From Eubacteriales bacterium (GTDB lineage: Bacteria > Bacillota > Clostridia > Acetivibrionales > JANLFN01), in contig JANLFN010000007.1 of NCBI GenBank assembly GCA_024655885.1, positions 1-64,000 on the forward strand: a stretch of DNA of 64,000 nucleotides, read 5' to 3'. The notes under the pieces were generated by a model, which was given only the letters and a program-made list of their open reading frames with translations, was not told the DNA's origin and did not search any database. Within the stretch, counting starts at the first letter, position 1, and each line of letters opens with the position of its first letter. Shown here one piece after another: positions 26,411 through 37,114 of the stretch. The position numbers and the translations under genes are program-made.

Positions 26411-27871
26411 TCATATTCGCGGTCTATTTTTATGAAAATCGGTATTCTGTTCAAATGTATATGCCACTCTCAGCAGGGTGCTTTCGTCAAAGGCCTTGCC
26501 GATAAGCTGCAGCCCTATGGGGAGGTTGTTGCCGTCCATGCCGCAGGGGATTACCAGTCCCGGCAGTCCCGCAATGTTGACCGAAACGGTATAGATATCC
26601 TCCAGGTACATTTCAAGGGGATTGTCCGCCTTTTCACCGATTTTGAATGCGGTGGTGGGTGCCGTAGGCCCCACCACAAGGTCGTATTTTGAAAAAGCCT
26701 GGTCAAAGCCCTGCTTTATCAGGGTCCTCACCTGAAGCGCCTTTTTGTAGTAAGCGTCATAATAGCCTGAGCTGAGTGCATAAGTCCCCAGCATGATCCT
26801 TCTTTTGACCTCCGCGCCAAAGCCCTCGCTCCTTGTCTGCTTATACAGATCCAGCAGGTCTGTAAACTTTTCCGCCCTGTAGCCGTACTTTATGCCGTCA
26901 TACCTTGCCAGGTTGGAACTGGCTTCCGCAGAGGATATGAGATAATAGGCCGGTATGGCATATTCGGTGATGGGAAGGGAGAACTCCTCGCATTCCGCTC
27001 CCAGCCTCCTCAAAGTCTCAACCGCTTCCAGCACCGCTTTTTTTACTTCTCCATGGATGCCTTCCCCTATATATTCTTTTGGTATCCCGATCTTTATGCC
27101 CTTTATGTCGTTGACCAACGACCTGGTATAATCCGGATAATTCATGTCGGCAGAGGTGGAATCCAGGGGGTCATAGCCGGCAATGGCATTCATTGCCAGA
27201 GCGCAGTCGGTCACATCCTTTGCCAGAGGACCTATCTGGTCCAGGGAAGAAGCAAAGGCAACCAGCCCGAAACGGGACACTGCACCGTATGTGGGCTTCA
27301 GACCTACAACTCCGCAGAAGGATGCAGGCTGTCTTATAGACCCTCCTGTGTCCGACCCCAGTGCAAATACGGCTTCACAAGCAGCAACCGCCGCAGCGGA
27401 CCCTCCACTCGAGCCCCCTGGTACCCTTTCCAGATCCCACGGATTTTTTGTCCTTTTAAAATAGGAATTTTCGGTAGAACTCCCCATGGCGAACTCATCC
27501 ATATTCGTTTTGCCCAGTAAAATCACATCTTCCGCATTCAGCTTTTTTACAACGGTGGAATCATAGGGGGGAATGAAGTTGCTCAACATCCTGGAGGCGC
27601 AGGTGGTCAACACCCCTTCGGTGCACATGTTGTCTTTAATGGCCATGGGAATCCCCGCAAGGGGAGAATTGGCCTCTCCCCTGTAAATTTTTCCTTCCAC
27701 CTCCCTGGCCTTCTCTATTGCCCTGTCTCTGCATACCGTTATGTAGCTCCCAACTTTTGCATCCACTTTCTCTATTCTATCCAATAAAGACCGGGTAATT
27801 TCTACAGCACCGACTTTTTTCTCCCTGAGTAAATCGCTTAATTCATGGGCGGTTAATTCATAAAGCTCCAC
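26411..27871 (-). CDS. gatA: Amidotransferase subunit A (glutaminase), 486 aa
   Basis: GatA releases ammonia from glutamine for amidation of Glu-tRNA(Gln) or Asp-tRNA(Asn). The amidase-signature Ser-cisSer-Lys triad region is intact: AIKDN supplies the lysine and [13 protein letters not shown] with [12 protein letters not shown] supply the serines. GTG at 27871 is the start, preceded by AAGGAGGAAAAGGC. It is separated from gatC by a 143-base gap with repeats, unusually wide for this operon. Confidence 0.97.
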   Translation of the reverse strand: MELYELTAHELSDLLREKKVGAVEITRSLLDRIEKVDAKVGSYITVCRDRAIEKAREVEGKIYRGEANSPLAGIPMAIKDNMCTEGVLTTCASRMLSNFIPPYDSTVVKKLNAEDVILLGKTNMDEFAMGSSTENSYFKRTKNPWDLERVPGGSSGGSAAAVAACEAVFALGSDTGGSIRQPASFCGVVGLKPTYGAVSRFGLVAFASSLDQIGPLAKDVTDCALAMNAIAGYDPLDSTSADMNYPDYTRSLVNDIKGIKIGIPKEYIGEGIHGEVKKAVLEAVETLRRLGAECEEFSLPITEYAIPAYYLISSAEASSNLARYDGIKYGYRAEKFTDLLDLYKQTRSEGFGAEVKRRIMLGTYALSSGYYDAYYKKALQVRTLIKQGFDQAFSKYDLVVGPTAPTTAFKIGEKADNPLEMYLEDIYTVSVNIAGLPGLVIPCGMDGNNLPIGLQLIGKAFDESTLLRVAYTFEQNTDFHKNRPRI

Positions 27872-27913
27872 GCCTTTTCCTCCTTGTCTTATAAATTCAT
27901 TCAGCTTTAATGT

Positions 27914-28009
27914 TTAAGGTTTAGGGTTTAGGGTTTAAACTTCTGTAAATGCTGCTTATTGTTTGAGCCTGTCAAACGCTTTTTATAAACTTTAACCCTA
28001 AACGTAAAC
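27914..28009. repeat. Telomere-like GTTTAGG repeat and inverted partner
   Basis: Between gatC and gatA, GGTTTAGGGTTTAGGGTTTA (27919-27938) holds about 2.5 copies of TTTAGGG. An inverted partner, TTAACCCTAAAC (27993-28004), lies about 55 bases on. In the mRNA the two could pair as a large hairpin. No terminator T-run is present. Its role is unknown. Confidence 0.6.
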
Positions 28010-28014
28010 TGCTT

Positions 28015-28302
28015 TTATTCCACAACCTTCGGTACTTTGAAACATCCGTTGTCCCGGGAAGGTGCGTTGGAAAGTATTTTCTCCCTATCAAAGGACTCCT
28101 TCACAACATCTTCCCTGAAAATGTTGCTTATGGGCTTCACATGGGAGGTGGGCGGAACATTGGTGGTATCCAGCTGGTTCAGCTTGTCCACATAGCCAAT
28201 GATATTCGCCATTTCCGAAGTAAGCTTTTGTTTCTCGCTTTCCGTGAGATTCAATCTCGCCAGGTCCGCCACATGCTCTATGATTTCAAAAGTTATTTTC
28301 AT
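28015..28302 (-). CDS. gatC: Amidotransferase subunit C, 95 aa
   Basis: GatC stabilises the GatA-GatB complex. The sequence HVADLARLNLTESE near the N-terminus and the C-terminal LSNAPSRDNGCFKVPKVVE stretch are family hallmarks. The ATG at 28302 has TAGGAGG eight bases upstream. A six-codon upstream extension overlaps that site and is rejected. It is the first gene of gatCAB. Confidence 0.95.
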   Translation of the reverse strand: MKITFEIIEHVADLARLNLTESEKQKLTSEMANIIGYVDKLNQLDTTNVPPTSHVKPISNIFREDVVKESFDREKILSNAPSRDNGCFKVPKVVE

Positions 28303-28443
28303 GGTTTTTCCTCCTATCAATTATGATCATTATATAAAATGCATCAAGTTCAAGTCAACGGTTTATCGGTTAATATTGCCGAATTCTATAGACCCGGGAT
28401 TACCCCTTTCAGTATTGCCGGAAAACTTGAACCTCTTGTCCGC

Positions 28444-29487
28444 CTATTGGCTCAGGGAGTCCAGAATTTCCTTCACCTGCTTGTTTTCCGGATCCAACTC
28501 CAGCGACTTCTCCAGCTCTTCCCTCGCGGCGTCATTTTCCCCAAGGCCTTTATAATTCAACCCCAATAGATAATGCCCCACTTTCGGGTATAGATTGACC
28601 ATATCTTTTGAGTATTCCAGCGCTTGATCAAACTTGCCCTGATTGATCAGGGAAGCGGAGAGGATATAGGTAGCCCTTACAGTAATATTCCTGTCTTGAA
28701 CATTCAACTTTAAAGCCTCTGCTGCAAACTCTCCGGACTTTTCATACTGTTTTTCGTCAAAACTTTTTTCCGCCTGTTCAACGAGTTTATAGCCCACATT
28801 TTTAGGAGCCACATTTCCTGCGAAGATACCCCCTGCAAACACGGCAGCGGCCAAAATCCACCCGAGCACCTTCCTGCCCGTAACCAGCCTCTCCCCCTCA
28901 AGCCCCGTGAGCACCGAGCAAATGAGGCCCCCGGCCAGTCCTCCGATATGGGCATAGTTGTCAATATTTTTCTGGCTCAGGCCGTATAGGATGTTAAAGA
29001 GGATTATCCCAACAATGTTGATATAATAGGCACTGGAAAAGGTTTTTCTAAATCTCAGCCCAATATACAAAAGCGTGCCCATCAGTCCGAAGATGGCCCC
29101 TGAAGCTCCCACCGAAACCGAAGGGGAAAATATGAAGCTGGCAATATTGCCGAGGACGCCTGAAGCCAGGTATAGGAATATGTACCTTTTGACGCCAAAT
29201 ATGCTTTCCACCTCAGGTCCCACCGCATACAGAGAATAGGAATTGACCAGCAGGTGCACAATCCCCCCGTGAAGGAAAATGGGCGTAACCAGCCTCCAGT
29301 ACTGGCCCTCCATAATGAGCGGGTTGTATTTCGCCCCGAAAATCAGGTTCACATCCGATGAACCCAGGTTGTTCCTGAAGCCGTAATAGGCCGTTACCAG
29401 CCACATGAGTATGTTGATTCCTATAAAAGCGTAGGTGGCAAAGGGTTTAGATCTTTTTTGAGCCGTTTCATATTCATATATTTCCAT
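28444..29487 (-). CDS. Rhomboid family intramembrane protease with C-terminal TPR, 347 aa
   Basis: Six to seven transmembrane helices (about residues 18-225) carry the rhomboid serine in GASGAIFGLMG and the histidine in AHIGGLAGG, the intramembrane catalytic dyad. HGGIVHLLVNSYSLY matches the family's HxxxxHxxxN-like motif region. A soluble C-terminal segment (about 235-347) has helical pairs typical of tetratricopeptide repeats, as in Bacillus GluP. AGGGGTGCTTT precedes the ATG. A membrane-protein cleavage role is inferred; the substrate is unknown. Confidence 0.9.
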   Translation of the reverse strand: MEIYEYETAQKRSKPFATYAFIGINILMWLVTAYYGFRNNLGSSDVNLIFGAKYNPLIMEGQYWRLVTPIFLHGGIVHLLVNSYSLYAVGPEVESIFGVKRYIFLYLASGVLGNIASFIFSPSVSVGASGAIFGLMGTLLYIGLRFRKTFSSAYYINIVGIILFNILYGLSQKNIDNYAHIGGLAGGLICSVLTGLEGERLVTGRKVLGWILAAAVFAGGIFAGNVAPKNVGYKLVEQAEKSFDEKQYEKSGEFAAEALKLNVQDRNITVRATYILSASLINQGKFDQALEYSKDMVNLYPKVGHYLLGLNYKGLGENDAAREELEKSLELDPENKQVKEILDSLSQ

Positions 29488-29620
29488 AAAGCACCCCTAA
29501 ACAAGTTTTATTGCTTCCAATTTTTAAGAAAAACTCTCACATTTTAGATTATAATACCACAACTTCTGCTTAATGTCTCATAATTTAATCACTGCTGTGT
29601 ATATTTAATGTATAATATAA

Positions 29621-29646
29621 GTATAATGCGCATTAGCGCATTATAC
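29621..29646. promoter_or_regulatory. Perfect 11-bp inverted repeat before the TIGR02206 gene
   Basis: GTATAATGCGC (29621-29631) and GCGCATTATAC (29636-29646) form perfect arms with a 4-nt ATTA loop. It lies 25 bases before the start codon and contains a possible -10 (TATAAT, 29622-29627). No T-run follows, so an operator is more likely than a terminator. Confidence 0.55.
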
Positions 29647-29670
29647 TTAGAAACAGGTGAGGATTTATCT

Positions 29671-30429
29671 ATGAATAGTTTTTTTTCCGCTGATTTTTCG
29701 GGGGAGCCTTTTGTGATGTTTTCAACCCTTCACATCATCACGCTGCTGGTATTGGCCCTTTTAAACGCCATACTCCTGACTTCCCTCAAAAGAATCAATA
29801 GCCGCCGGGTCAACAATTATTCGCGCCGTATTCTGGCCGGGATACTGATGGCCTTTGAGCTGCTGTATGAGGCGTGGAGCCTGCTGGCCGGAGTTTGGTC
29901 CCCCAAATACCATCTGCCGCTCCAGCTCTGCGACCTGAGCCTGATTCTTTCTTCGGTCATGCTTCTAAACAGGAGCTATTTCATTTATGAAGTAACGTTT
30001 TTCCTCGGGCTGGGAGGCGCCGCCCAGGCCCTTCTCACCCCCGGCCTGGCACCTTACTCCTTTCCCCATATGATGTACTTCATCTTTTTTACCACACACG
30101 GAGGCATTGTCACTGCCGTCCTGTACATGACCCTGATTGAGGGATACAGGCCCCAATTAAATTCCATGATCAAGGCATTTGTGTTTTGCAATATTTATAT
30201 GGCCTTTATAGCTGTTGTCAACTCCATAACCGGAGGGAACTACCTTTTTATTTGCGCCAAGCCGGGAACCGCGTCGCTCCTTGATTTCTTGAGTCCTTGG
30301 CCCTGGTATGTGGCGGAGCTTGAGGCGCTGGGAGTGATCATATTCTTTATTCTATATCTTCCTTTTTTATTAAAGGATATGGCAGGCAGCCGGAGCACCG
30401 CATTTCCTTATAAATCCGTTGGAAAGTAA
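29671..30429 (+). CDS. TIGR02206 family membrane protein (YwaF-like), 252 aa
   Basis: A conserved membrane protein of unknown function. Six to seven hydrophobic helices are visible, with the family-typical polar stretch LPLQLCDLSLILS and HGGIVTAVLYM. The ATG at 29671 is preceded by AGGTGAGG; the frame opens earlier at 29608, but that part lacks a ribosome site and runs through the inverted repeat. Transcribed divergently from the rhomboid gene. The following SPFH gene is 137 bases away, so cotranscription is uncertain. Confidence 0.8.
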   Translation: MNSFFSADFSGEPFVMFSTLHIITLLVLALLNAILLTSLKRINSRRVNNYSRRILAGILMAFELLYEAWSLLAGVWSPKYHLPLQLCDLSLILSSVMLLNRSYFIYEVTFFLGLGGAAQALLTPGLAPYSFPHMMYFIFFTTHGGIVTAVLYMTLIEGYRPQLNSMIKAFVFCNIYMAFIAVVNSITGGNYLFICAKPGTASLLDFLSPWPWYVAELEALGVIIFFILYLPFLLKDMAGSRSTAFPYKSVGK

Positions 30430-30566
30430 TCCCTGCCGGTATTGACCGGCCTGGAATGAGAAAAGATATTTTATATACCCTATGCTTGTTTTTTAAGGCT
30501 GTAAAAACCGGACATCGTGTTTTGCTTTAGCATATTAAAAATCATTTTTGTTAAGGAGGTATAGGT

Positions 30567-31505
30567 ATGGTGTTCATTTCAACAATTTTTTGGTTCATCA
30601 TAGTAATTGAGGCCCTTTGGTGGATCCTCTGGATAGGACTTGCCTTTTCCAAGAAGATTTACGCCAATGCCGTTTTTATGACGGCGAGCGTTATTGTCTG
30701 GGGAATCCTGGCCATAAGCTGCGTTAACGGCCTGATTGTATCCGGAGGATTTTTGGTGGTCCTCCTGTTTTTGGTCATAATCCCTTTTCTTCTTCTTCCG
30801 GGCATGGTATCCATTATTACCGAATATCAAAGAGGCGTCCTTTTCCGTTTTGGGAGGCTCATAGGGGTGCTGGGCCCGGGTCTTAACATCATATTTCCCT
30901 TCGGGATAGACAGGGTAATAAAAATAGACCTGAGGACCTTCACCATTGACGTGAATAAGCAGGAGGTCATCACAAAGGATAACATCCCGGTTATGGTGGA
31001 CGCTGTGGTATATTTCAATGTTTTCGAGCCCATCCTTGCGGTGACGAAAGTGGCCAACTACACCCAGAGCACAACCCTGCTGGGGCAGACCATACTTCGT
31101 TCGGTCCTGGGGCAGCATGAGCTTGATGAGATTCTGTCCCAGCGGGCCCAGCTCAATGAGCTGTTGAGAAGCCTGCTGGACCAGGATACCGACCCGTGGG
31201 GCATCAAGGTGACAGCCGTTGAGATAAAAAGCATCGAAATCCCGGATACTATGAAGCGCGCTATGGCCAGGCAGGCGGAAGCAGAGCGTGAGCGCAGGTC
31301 CAAGATAATCACGGCCGACGGTGAATTCCAGGCATCCCAGAAACTGAAGGAGGCGGCCGCAGTAATATCCCAGGAGCCTTCCGCCATCCAGCTTCGCTAC
31401 CTTCAGACACTGACCGAAATTGCCGCGGAGAAAAGCTCCACCATCCTATTCCCTTTTCCCATAGAATTTCTCAAAGCTTTTAACGATCCTAGAAAAGGCC
31501 AATAG
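30567..31505 (+). CDS. SPFH/Band 7 (slipin/stomatin-like) membrane protein, 312 aa
   Basis: Prokaryotic slipins form membrane-associated oligomers and often scaffold proteases or lipid domains. Three hydrophobic segments (about residues 1-75) anchor it, then the Band 7 domain (about 80-240, EYQRGVLFRFGRLIGVLGPGL) and a helical C-terminal region with REAEAER-like heptads. AAGGAGGTATAGGT precedes the ATG. Slipins usually neighbour an NfeD protease-like gene; none is seen here. Confidence 0.9.
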   Translation: MVFISTIFWFIIVIEALWWILWIGLAFSKKIYANAVFMTASVIVWGILAISCVNGLIVSGGFLVVLLFLVIIPFLLLPGMVSIITEYQRGVLFRFGRLIGVLGPGLNIIFPFGIDRVIKIDLRTFTIDVNKQEVITKDNIPVMVDAVVYFNVFEPILAVTKVANYTQSTTLLGQTILRSVLGQHELDEILSQRAQLNELLRSLLDQDTDPWGIKVTAVEIKSIEIPDTMKRAMARQAEAERERRSKIITADGEFQASQKLKEAAAVISQEPSAIQLRYLQTLTEIAAEKSSTILFPFPIEFLKAFNDPRKGQ

Positions 31506-31520
31506 CGCCTGTGGGCCATT

Positions 31521-31566
31521 CAGGCAAGGTATGCCCCTCTGCAGGGTTTACCTTGCCTGTCTTTCT
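31521..31566 (+). terminator. Terminator of the SPFH gene
   Basis: CAGGCAAGGT (31521-31530) pairs with ACCTTGCCTG (31550-31559), and TCTTTCT follows. A second plus-strand hairpin with T-run (GTTGCC/GGCAGC, about 31604-31637) lies further down, before the ligA stop. Confidence 0.75.
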
Positions 31567-31641
31567 CTAATTTCAAGTTAATTTTCATATAATCCATGTA
31601 CCGGTTGCCGCACTTTTAATGGCAGCGGTCTTTTTCCTATT

Positions 31642-33699
<2,058 letters not shown>

Positions 33700-33736
33700 T
33701 TAACCCCAGCCTTGCCTTTATCTTTGCTCTCATCCT

Positions 33737-34438
33737 CTATCTTTTCCCCTTCCCGGACGCCGGGGCCTTTAACAGGGTTGCATTCACTGCCAGCAGGGCA
33801 ATGGCAAGCCATATCATTCCCCATACCGCCGCGGGTATATGGGTCAGCTTGGCAAGCTGCATCGCATCCGTCAGCGGCTGTTGGTTCCATCCTCCGATAA
33901 GGTGGAACTGGAGGTTCAACTGGAGAAGTATGGTATCCACAAAAGTGTCGTAAATGGCATAAGCGGCACTGGATATGCCTATAATATCAATAACCCAGTC
34001 ATTGACTTTTTCATTATGAAGCATGTACACAACAAGCACAAAACCGGCAAATATTATGGAATAGAGCAGGGTGAAGGAAAAGCCGGAAAACCTTATAGAT
34101 ACGGCAAGGAATAAAATGGCCAGCACACCCAGGATATAATTTTTAAGCGCGGTCCTCTTCAAGTAAAGGATTAAAAGCGCAAAAAGGATACTCCCCAGGT
34201 ATCCGCCGTTGGCAATCATAAAAGTGGAAAACCAGCCTTTGGGCTGAACAAGGGTATATCCGCTTTCATTAAAATTCACACGAAAAGACTGTATTCCATA
34301 GCCAAAAAGGAAGGCCATAAGTGCGTGCCCCAATTCATGCAGGTATACGGTAAATATCTTCAACGGTTTAATGGCCACGGTGTTCCACAAAACCATTACT
34401 GCAGCCAGAATAAACAAGTACCTTCCCAAACGTTTCAT
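33737..34438 (-). CDS. M50-like membrane metalloprotease family protein, 233 aa
   Basis: Seven or so hydrophobic helices. Residues around 33-42 contain YLHELGHALMA, the HExxH zinc motif of M50 site-2-type proteases. A later NxxPxxD-type motif is not obvious, so catalytic status is uncertain. Such small M50B proteins are common in Firmicutes with unknown substrates. The ATG at 34438 has GTGGGGG upstream. It lies between gpr and ligA on the minus strand. Confidence 0.75.
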   Translation of the reverse strand: MKRLGRYLFILAAVMVLWNTVAIKPLKIFTVYLHELGHALMAFLFGYGIQSFRVNFNESGYTLVQPKGWFSTFMIANGGYLGSILFALLILYLKRTALKNYILGVLAILFLAVSIRFSGFSFTLLYSIIFAGFVLVVYMLHNEKVNDWVIDIIGISSAAYAIYDTFVDTILLQLNLQFHLIGGWNQQPLTDAMQLAKLTHIPAAVWGMIWLAIALLAVNATLLKAPASGKGKR

Positions 34439-34583
34439 TTGTACCCCCACATAAAATATTAATCAAATTATACAGTCTAAAAGACAAAAAGAAAAGAGTT
34501 TTCCCGGCCGGTTTATGGTGGTTTTTGAATATTTTTCAACCTGGAAGCCCTTTTATTTGCGGAACCGGATTCTTACTCGGTTA

Positions 34584-35588
34584 TCAGTGCACGTACCTGT
34601 TGACATCCTCCAGTGTAATTCCCTGATGGAGGGCAATGTTCAGGCCGTTGGCTATTACTTTGGATATTCTTTCAATAATGTCGTCTATTTCTTTGGGAGT
34701 AACAATCAAGTTCCCAATATAAGGCTGCAACACCTCTTGAATTAATTGGTACTTTTCGTTTCTGTCTATGTTGTTCAGCATGTTGTAGAATTCGCTTCCC
34801 TGTTTGGCCTGCTTGATCATGCTGTCTATAACAAGGTCGATGGTGTCGTTTGCCATGGTGGCCGCGTCCACAACCGTCGGAACCCCTATGGCAATCACAG
34901 GGATACCCAGGGTGTCCCTGGACAGCTCCATCCTTTTGTTTCCTACCCCGGAACCGGGTGCGATCCCTGTATCCGCAATCTGTATGGTGGTGCTGACTCG
35001 ATCCATTTTTCTTGAGGCCAGGGCATCAATAGCAATCACCACATCGGGCTTGACTTTTTCTATAATTCCCTTTATGATTTCTCCCGTCTCAATCCCGGTA
35101 ATGCCCAGCACTCCGGGAGCCACCGCACAGACAGGCCTCACTCCTTTGTCCACCTGCTCCGGCATGTATTCCAAAAGATGCCTTGTAATCATGATGCTGG
35201 AAATAACCCTTGGTCCGAGGGCGTCCGGAGTGACATTCCAGTTTCCCAATCCCACCACCAGAATGGTGGACTTCTCATTCAATTTAAGAATACTCCCCAG
35301 CTCTTTTGCAAAAGCCTTGCACGTGTTTTCATACAGAACCTGGTCATTCTCCTTAAGGCCGGGAACTTCAAGGGTAATATAGTTTCCCATGGGCTTCCCC
35401 ACCGAGGCTTCCCCCGTGGGTGACACCACCCGGACCCTTGTTATTTTTATGTCTTCATCCCCTGCGTTCTCTACCTCCACCCCCGGAGTTTCTCCCTGTT
35501 CCTGCATCTTTTCCTTCAGTGCCTGCTGCTTGAAAAGCTCATTGGCTTCCAGTACAAGGTCGGTTCTAACACTTCTGTTTGCCTGCAT
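34584..35588 (-). CDS. gpr: Germination protease GPR, 334 aa
   Basis: GPR degrades small acid-soluble spore proteins at germination. It is made as an inactive zymogen in the forespore. The N-terminal propeptide (NRSVRTDLVLEANELF) and the GIETGEIIKGIIEKVKPD and IAIDALASRKMDRV segments are characteristic. Length is near the family norm. It is transcribed alone, opposite rpsT. The SASP at 41549 carries the YEIAS sequence that GPR cleaves. Confidence 0.96.
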   Translation of the reverse strand: MQANRSVRTDLVLEANELFKQQALKEKMQEQGETPGVEVENAGDEDIKITRVRVVSPTGEASVGKPMGNYITLEVPGLKENDQVLYENTCKAFAKELGSILKLNEKSTILVVGLGNWNVTPDALGPRVISSIMITRHLLEYMPEQVDKGVRPVCAVAPGVLGITGIETGEIIKGIIEKVKPDVVIAIDALASRKMDRVSTTIQIADTGIAPGSGVGNKRMELSRDTLGIPVIAIGVPTVVDAATMANDTIDLVIDSMIKQAKQGSEFYNMLNNIDRNEKYQLIQEVLQPYIGNLIVTPKEIDDIIERISKVIANGLNIALHQGITLEDVNRYVH

Positions 35589-35655
35589 CCGCTCAACCCT
35601 TTCGTTATCTTGCTCTCAAGTATAGTTTGTCTCATAAATAATTTTCAATACCAGC

Positions 35656-35684
35656 TTGCATTTTAATTTTTTTCATGGTAGAAT
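35656..35684 (+). promoter_or_regulatory. SigA promoter of rpsT
   Basis: TTGCAT (35656-35661), 17 bases, TAGAAT (35679-35684). A short leader leads to the rpsT ribosome site. Confidence 0.75.
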
Positions 35685-35719
35685 ATTCGGTGTTGATTAA
35701 CTCGCAGGAGGTGAAGAGT

Positions 35720-35986
35720 TTGCCAAATATAAAATCGGCTATAAAAAGAGCAAATATAACCAAGGTCAGAACCTTGAGGAATACCAGCCGGAAAACGGCC
35801 TTGAAAACAGCCATTAAAAAGTCAAAGGAAGCCATTGCGGCTAAAAGCGATTCGGCTGTGGAATTGTTCAAAAGCGCCACCAAGGCTATCGATAAAGCAG
35901 CAGCAAAGAATCTGATCCACAAAAACACCGCTGCGAGAAAGAAATCTAAGCTGGCAAAAGCGTTAAACGCTTCGGTTAAAGCTTAA
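35720..35986 (+). CDS. rpsT: 30S ribosomal protein S20, 88 aa
   Basis: Primary 16S rRNA-binding protein. The helical, lysine-rich sequence starts PNIKSAIKRANITKV and ends KALNASVKA, the S20 pattern. The TTG at 35720 is preceded by CAGGAGGTGAAGAGT; the frame extends upstream to 35675 but without a site. Strong own promoter; bidirectional terminator downstream. Confidence 0.97.
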   Translation: MPNIKSAIKRANITKVRTLRNTSRKTALKTAIKKSKEAIAAKSDSAVELFKSATKAIDKAAAKNLIHKNTAARKKSKLAKALNASVKA

Positions 35987-36057
35987 ATGCGACAAATAAA
36001 ATCCTTTTTAAAATTAAGTGGAGATAGATTAAAGAGAAGGCACAGCTATCGACCTTA

Positions 36058-36087
36058 GAAAAAAACGTACTGCAGTACGTTTTTTTA
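36058..36087. terminator. Bidirectional terminator between rpsT and holA
   Basis: AAAAACGTAC-TGCA-GTACGTTTTT is a perfect palindrome with T-runs on both strands. It separates the convergent rpsT and comEC-holA units; the holA stop overlaps its edge. Confidence 0.92.
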
Positions 36088-37104
36088 TTTGCACGAATAC
36101 TTTCCAATCAGTATTTCAGCAGCCAGCCTGTCATTTAATTTGCCGGTTTTTACGGCGATATCCATCTCAAGGCTTTCCCGGACAGCCTCCCTTAGGTCCT
36201 GTGCCGCAAAGTTGCCGGCCTGCTTTAGAATTTTGCCTGCCGCATAGGGGGTGATCCCCAGCCGTGAGGCCGCTTCGGCCGTGCTCATCCCCTCCTCCGC
36301 CAACAGTTTCATCTCTAAAATGTGACAGAACTGTCTTCCAATCATAATAAGTATTTTAGGAAGGGGCTCCTTTAATGTGATCATTTCATCCAGCATCCTT
36401 AAAGCCTTTGCCCCGTTTCTCTCGGCAATGGCGTCGGTCAGATCGAATATCCTGCTCTTAACCGATTTTGTGCATACCTCTTCCAGATCATCCATAGACA
36501 CTTTTTCCCGGTTGCCCATGTACAGCAGCACCTTGTTGATTTCGTTCAGTATTTCGTACATACCCGGTTCACAGATATCTACCAGGTGTGAAGCCACAGG
36601 GGTATCAATATATTTCCCGTAGGACCTGAATACCTTCACAACCCATTTTACAAGCTCTGCCGGCTTTTGGAGCCCAAATTCCACCATAAGCCCATAGGTC
36701 TTGATGGTTTCCACCAGCTTTAGCCTTTTATCGATTTCTTCTTCCACAAAAATCAAGCAGGCATGTTCCGGTATAGCCTTGATGTAGCCGCTGAAATCGT
36801 TGCTTTGAAACTTGCTGCCGTCCTCGTCGGTCTTCTTTTTGGGCTTGAACAGGCCTGAATTTTTTACAATCACAACCTTCCTTTCGGAAAACACCGGCAC
36901 AGTTTCACAGGCATCCATTATACCTTTGACATCGGCTTTCCCTTCAAAAGTAATGCGGTTCAACGCCTTCAGCTCATCCTTCAGCAGCACCCTCTCAATG
37001 GCGTCCACATAATACTTTTTCAGGTATTCCTCCTGCCCGTAAAAAAGGTACAGGCTTTTGATTTTATTACTTTTAATATCCTTCTTCAAAGCATCCAGGC
37101 TCAT
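36085..37104 (-). CDS. holA: DNA polymerase III subunit delta, 339 aa
   Basis: HolA opens the sliding clamp in the clamp loader. The start MSLDALKKDIKSNKIKSLYLFYGQEEYLKK, the central DLTDAIAERNGAKAL lid and the C-terminal collar are typical. AAGGAAATTCAT precedes the ATG; comEC ends ten bases upstream. In Firmicutes holA next to comEC and rpsT is a standard arrangement. Confidence 0.93.
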   Translation of the reverse strand: MSLDALKKDIKSNKIKSLYLFYGQEEYLKKYYVDAIERVLLKDELKALNRITFEGKADVKGIMDACETVPVFSERKVVIVKNSGLFKPKKKTDEDGSKFQSNDFSGYIKAIPEHACLIFVEEEIDKRLKLVETIKTYGLMVEFGLQKPAELVKWVVKVFRSYGKYIDTPVASHLVDICEPGMYEILNEINKVLLYMGNREKVSMDDLEEVCTKSVKSRIFDLTDAIAERNGAKALRMLDEMITLKEPLPKILIMIGRQFCHILEMKLLAEEGMSTAEAASRLGITPYAAGKILKQAGNFAAQDLREAVRESLEMDIAVKTGKLNDRLAAEILIGKYSCK

Positions 37105-37114
37105 ATGAATTTCC

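Noticed and set aside
30579-31118. 179-codon minus-strand frame
   Set aside because: Shadow of the SPFH gene, which has a strong ribosome site and family match.
31604-31637. Terminator of ligA
   Set aside because: The T-run is on the plus strand, so it can only terminate transcription from the SPFH side.
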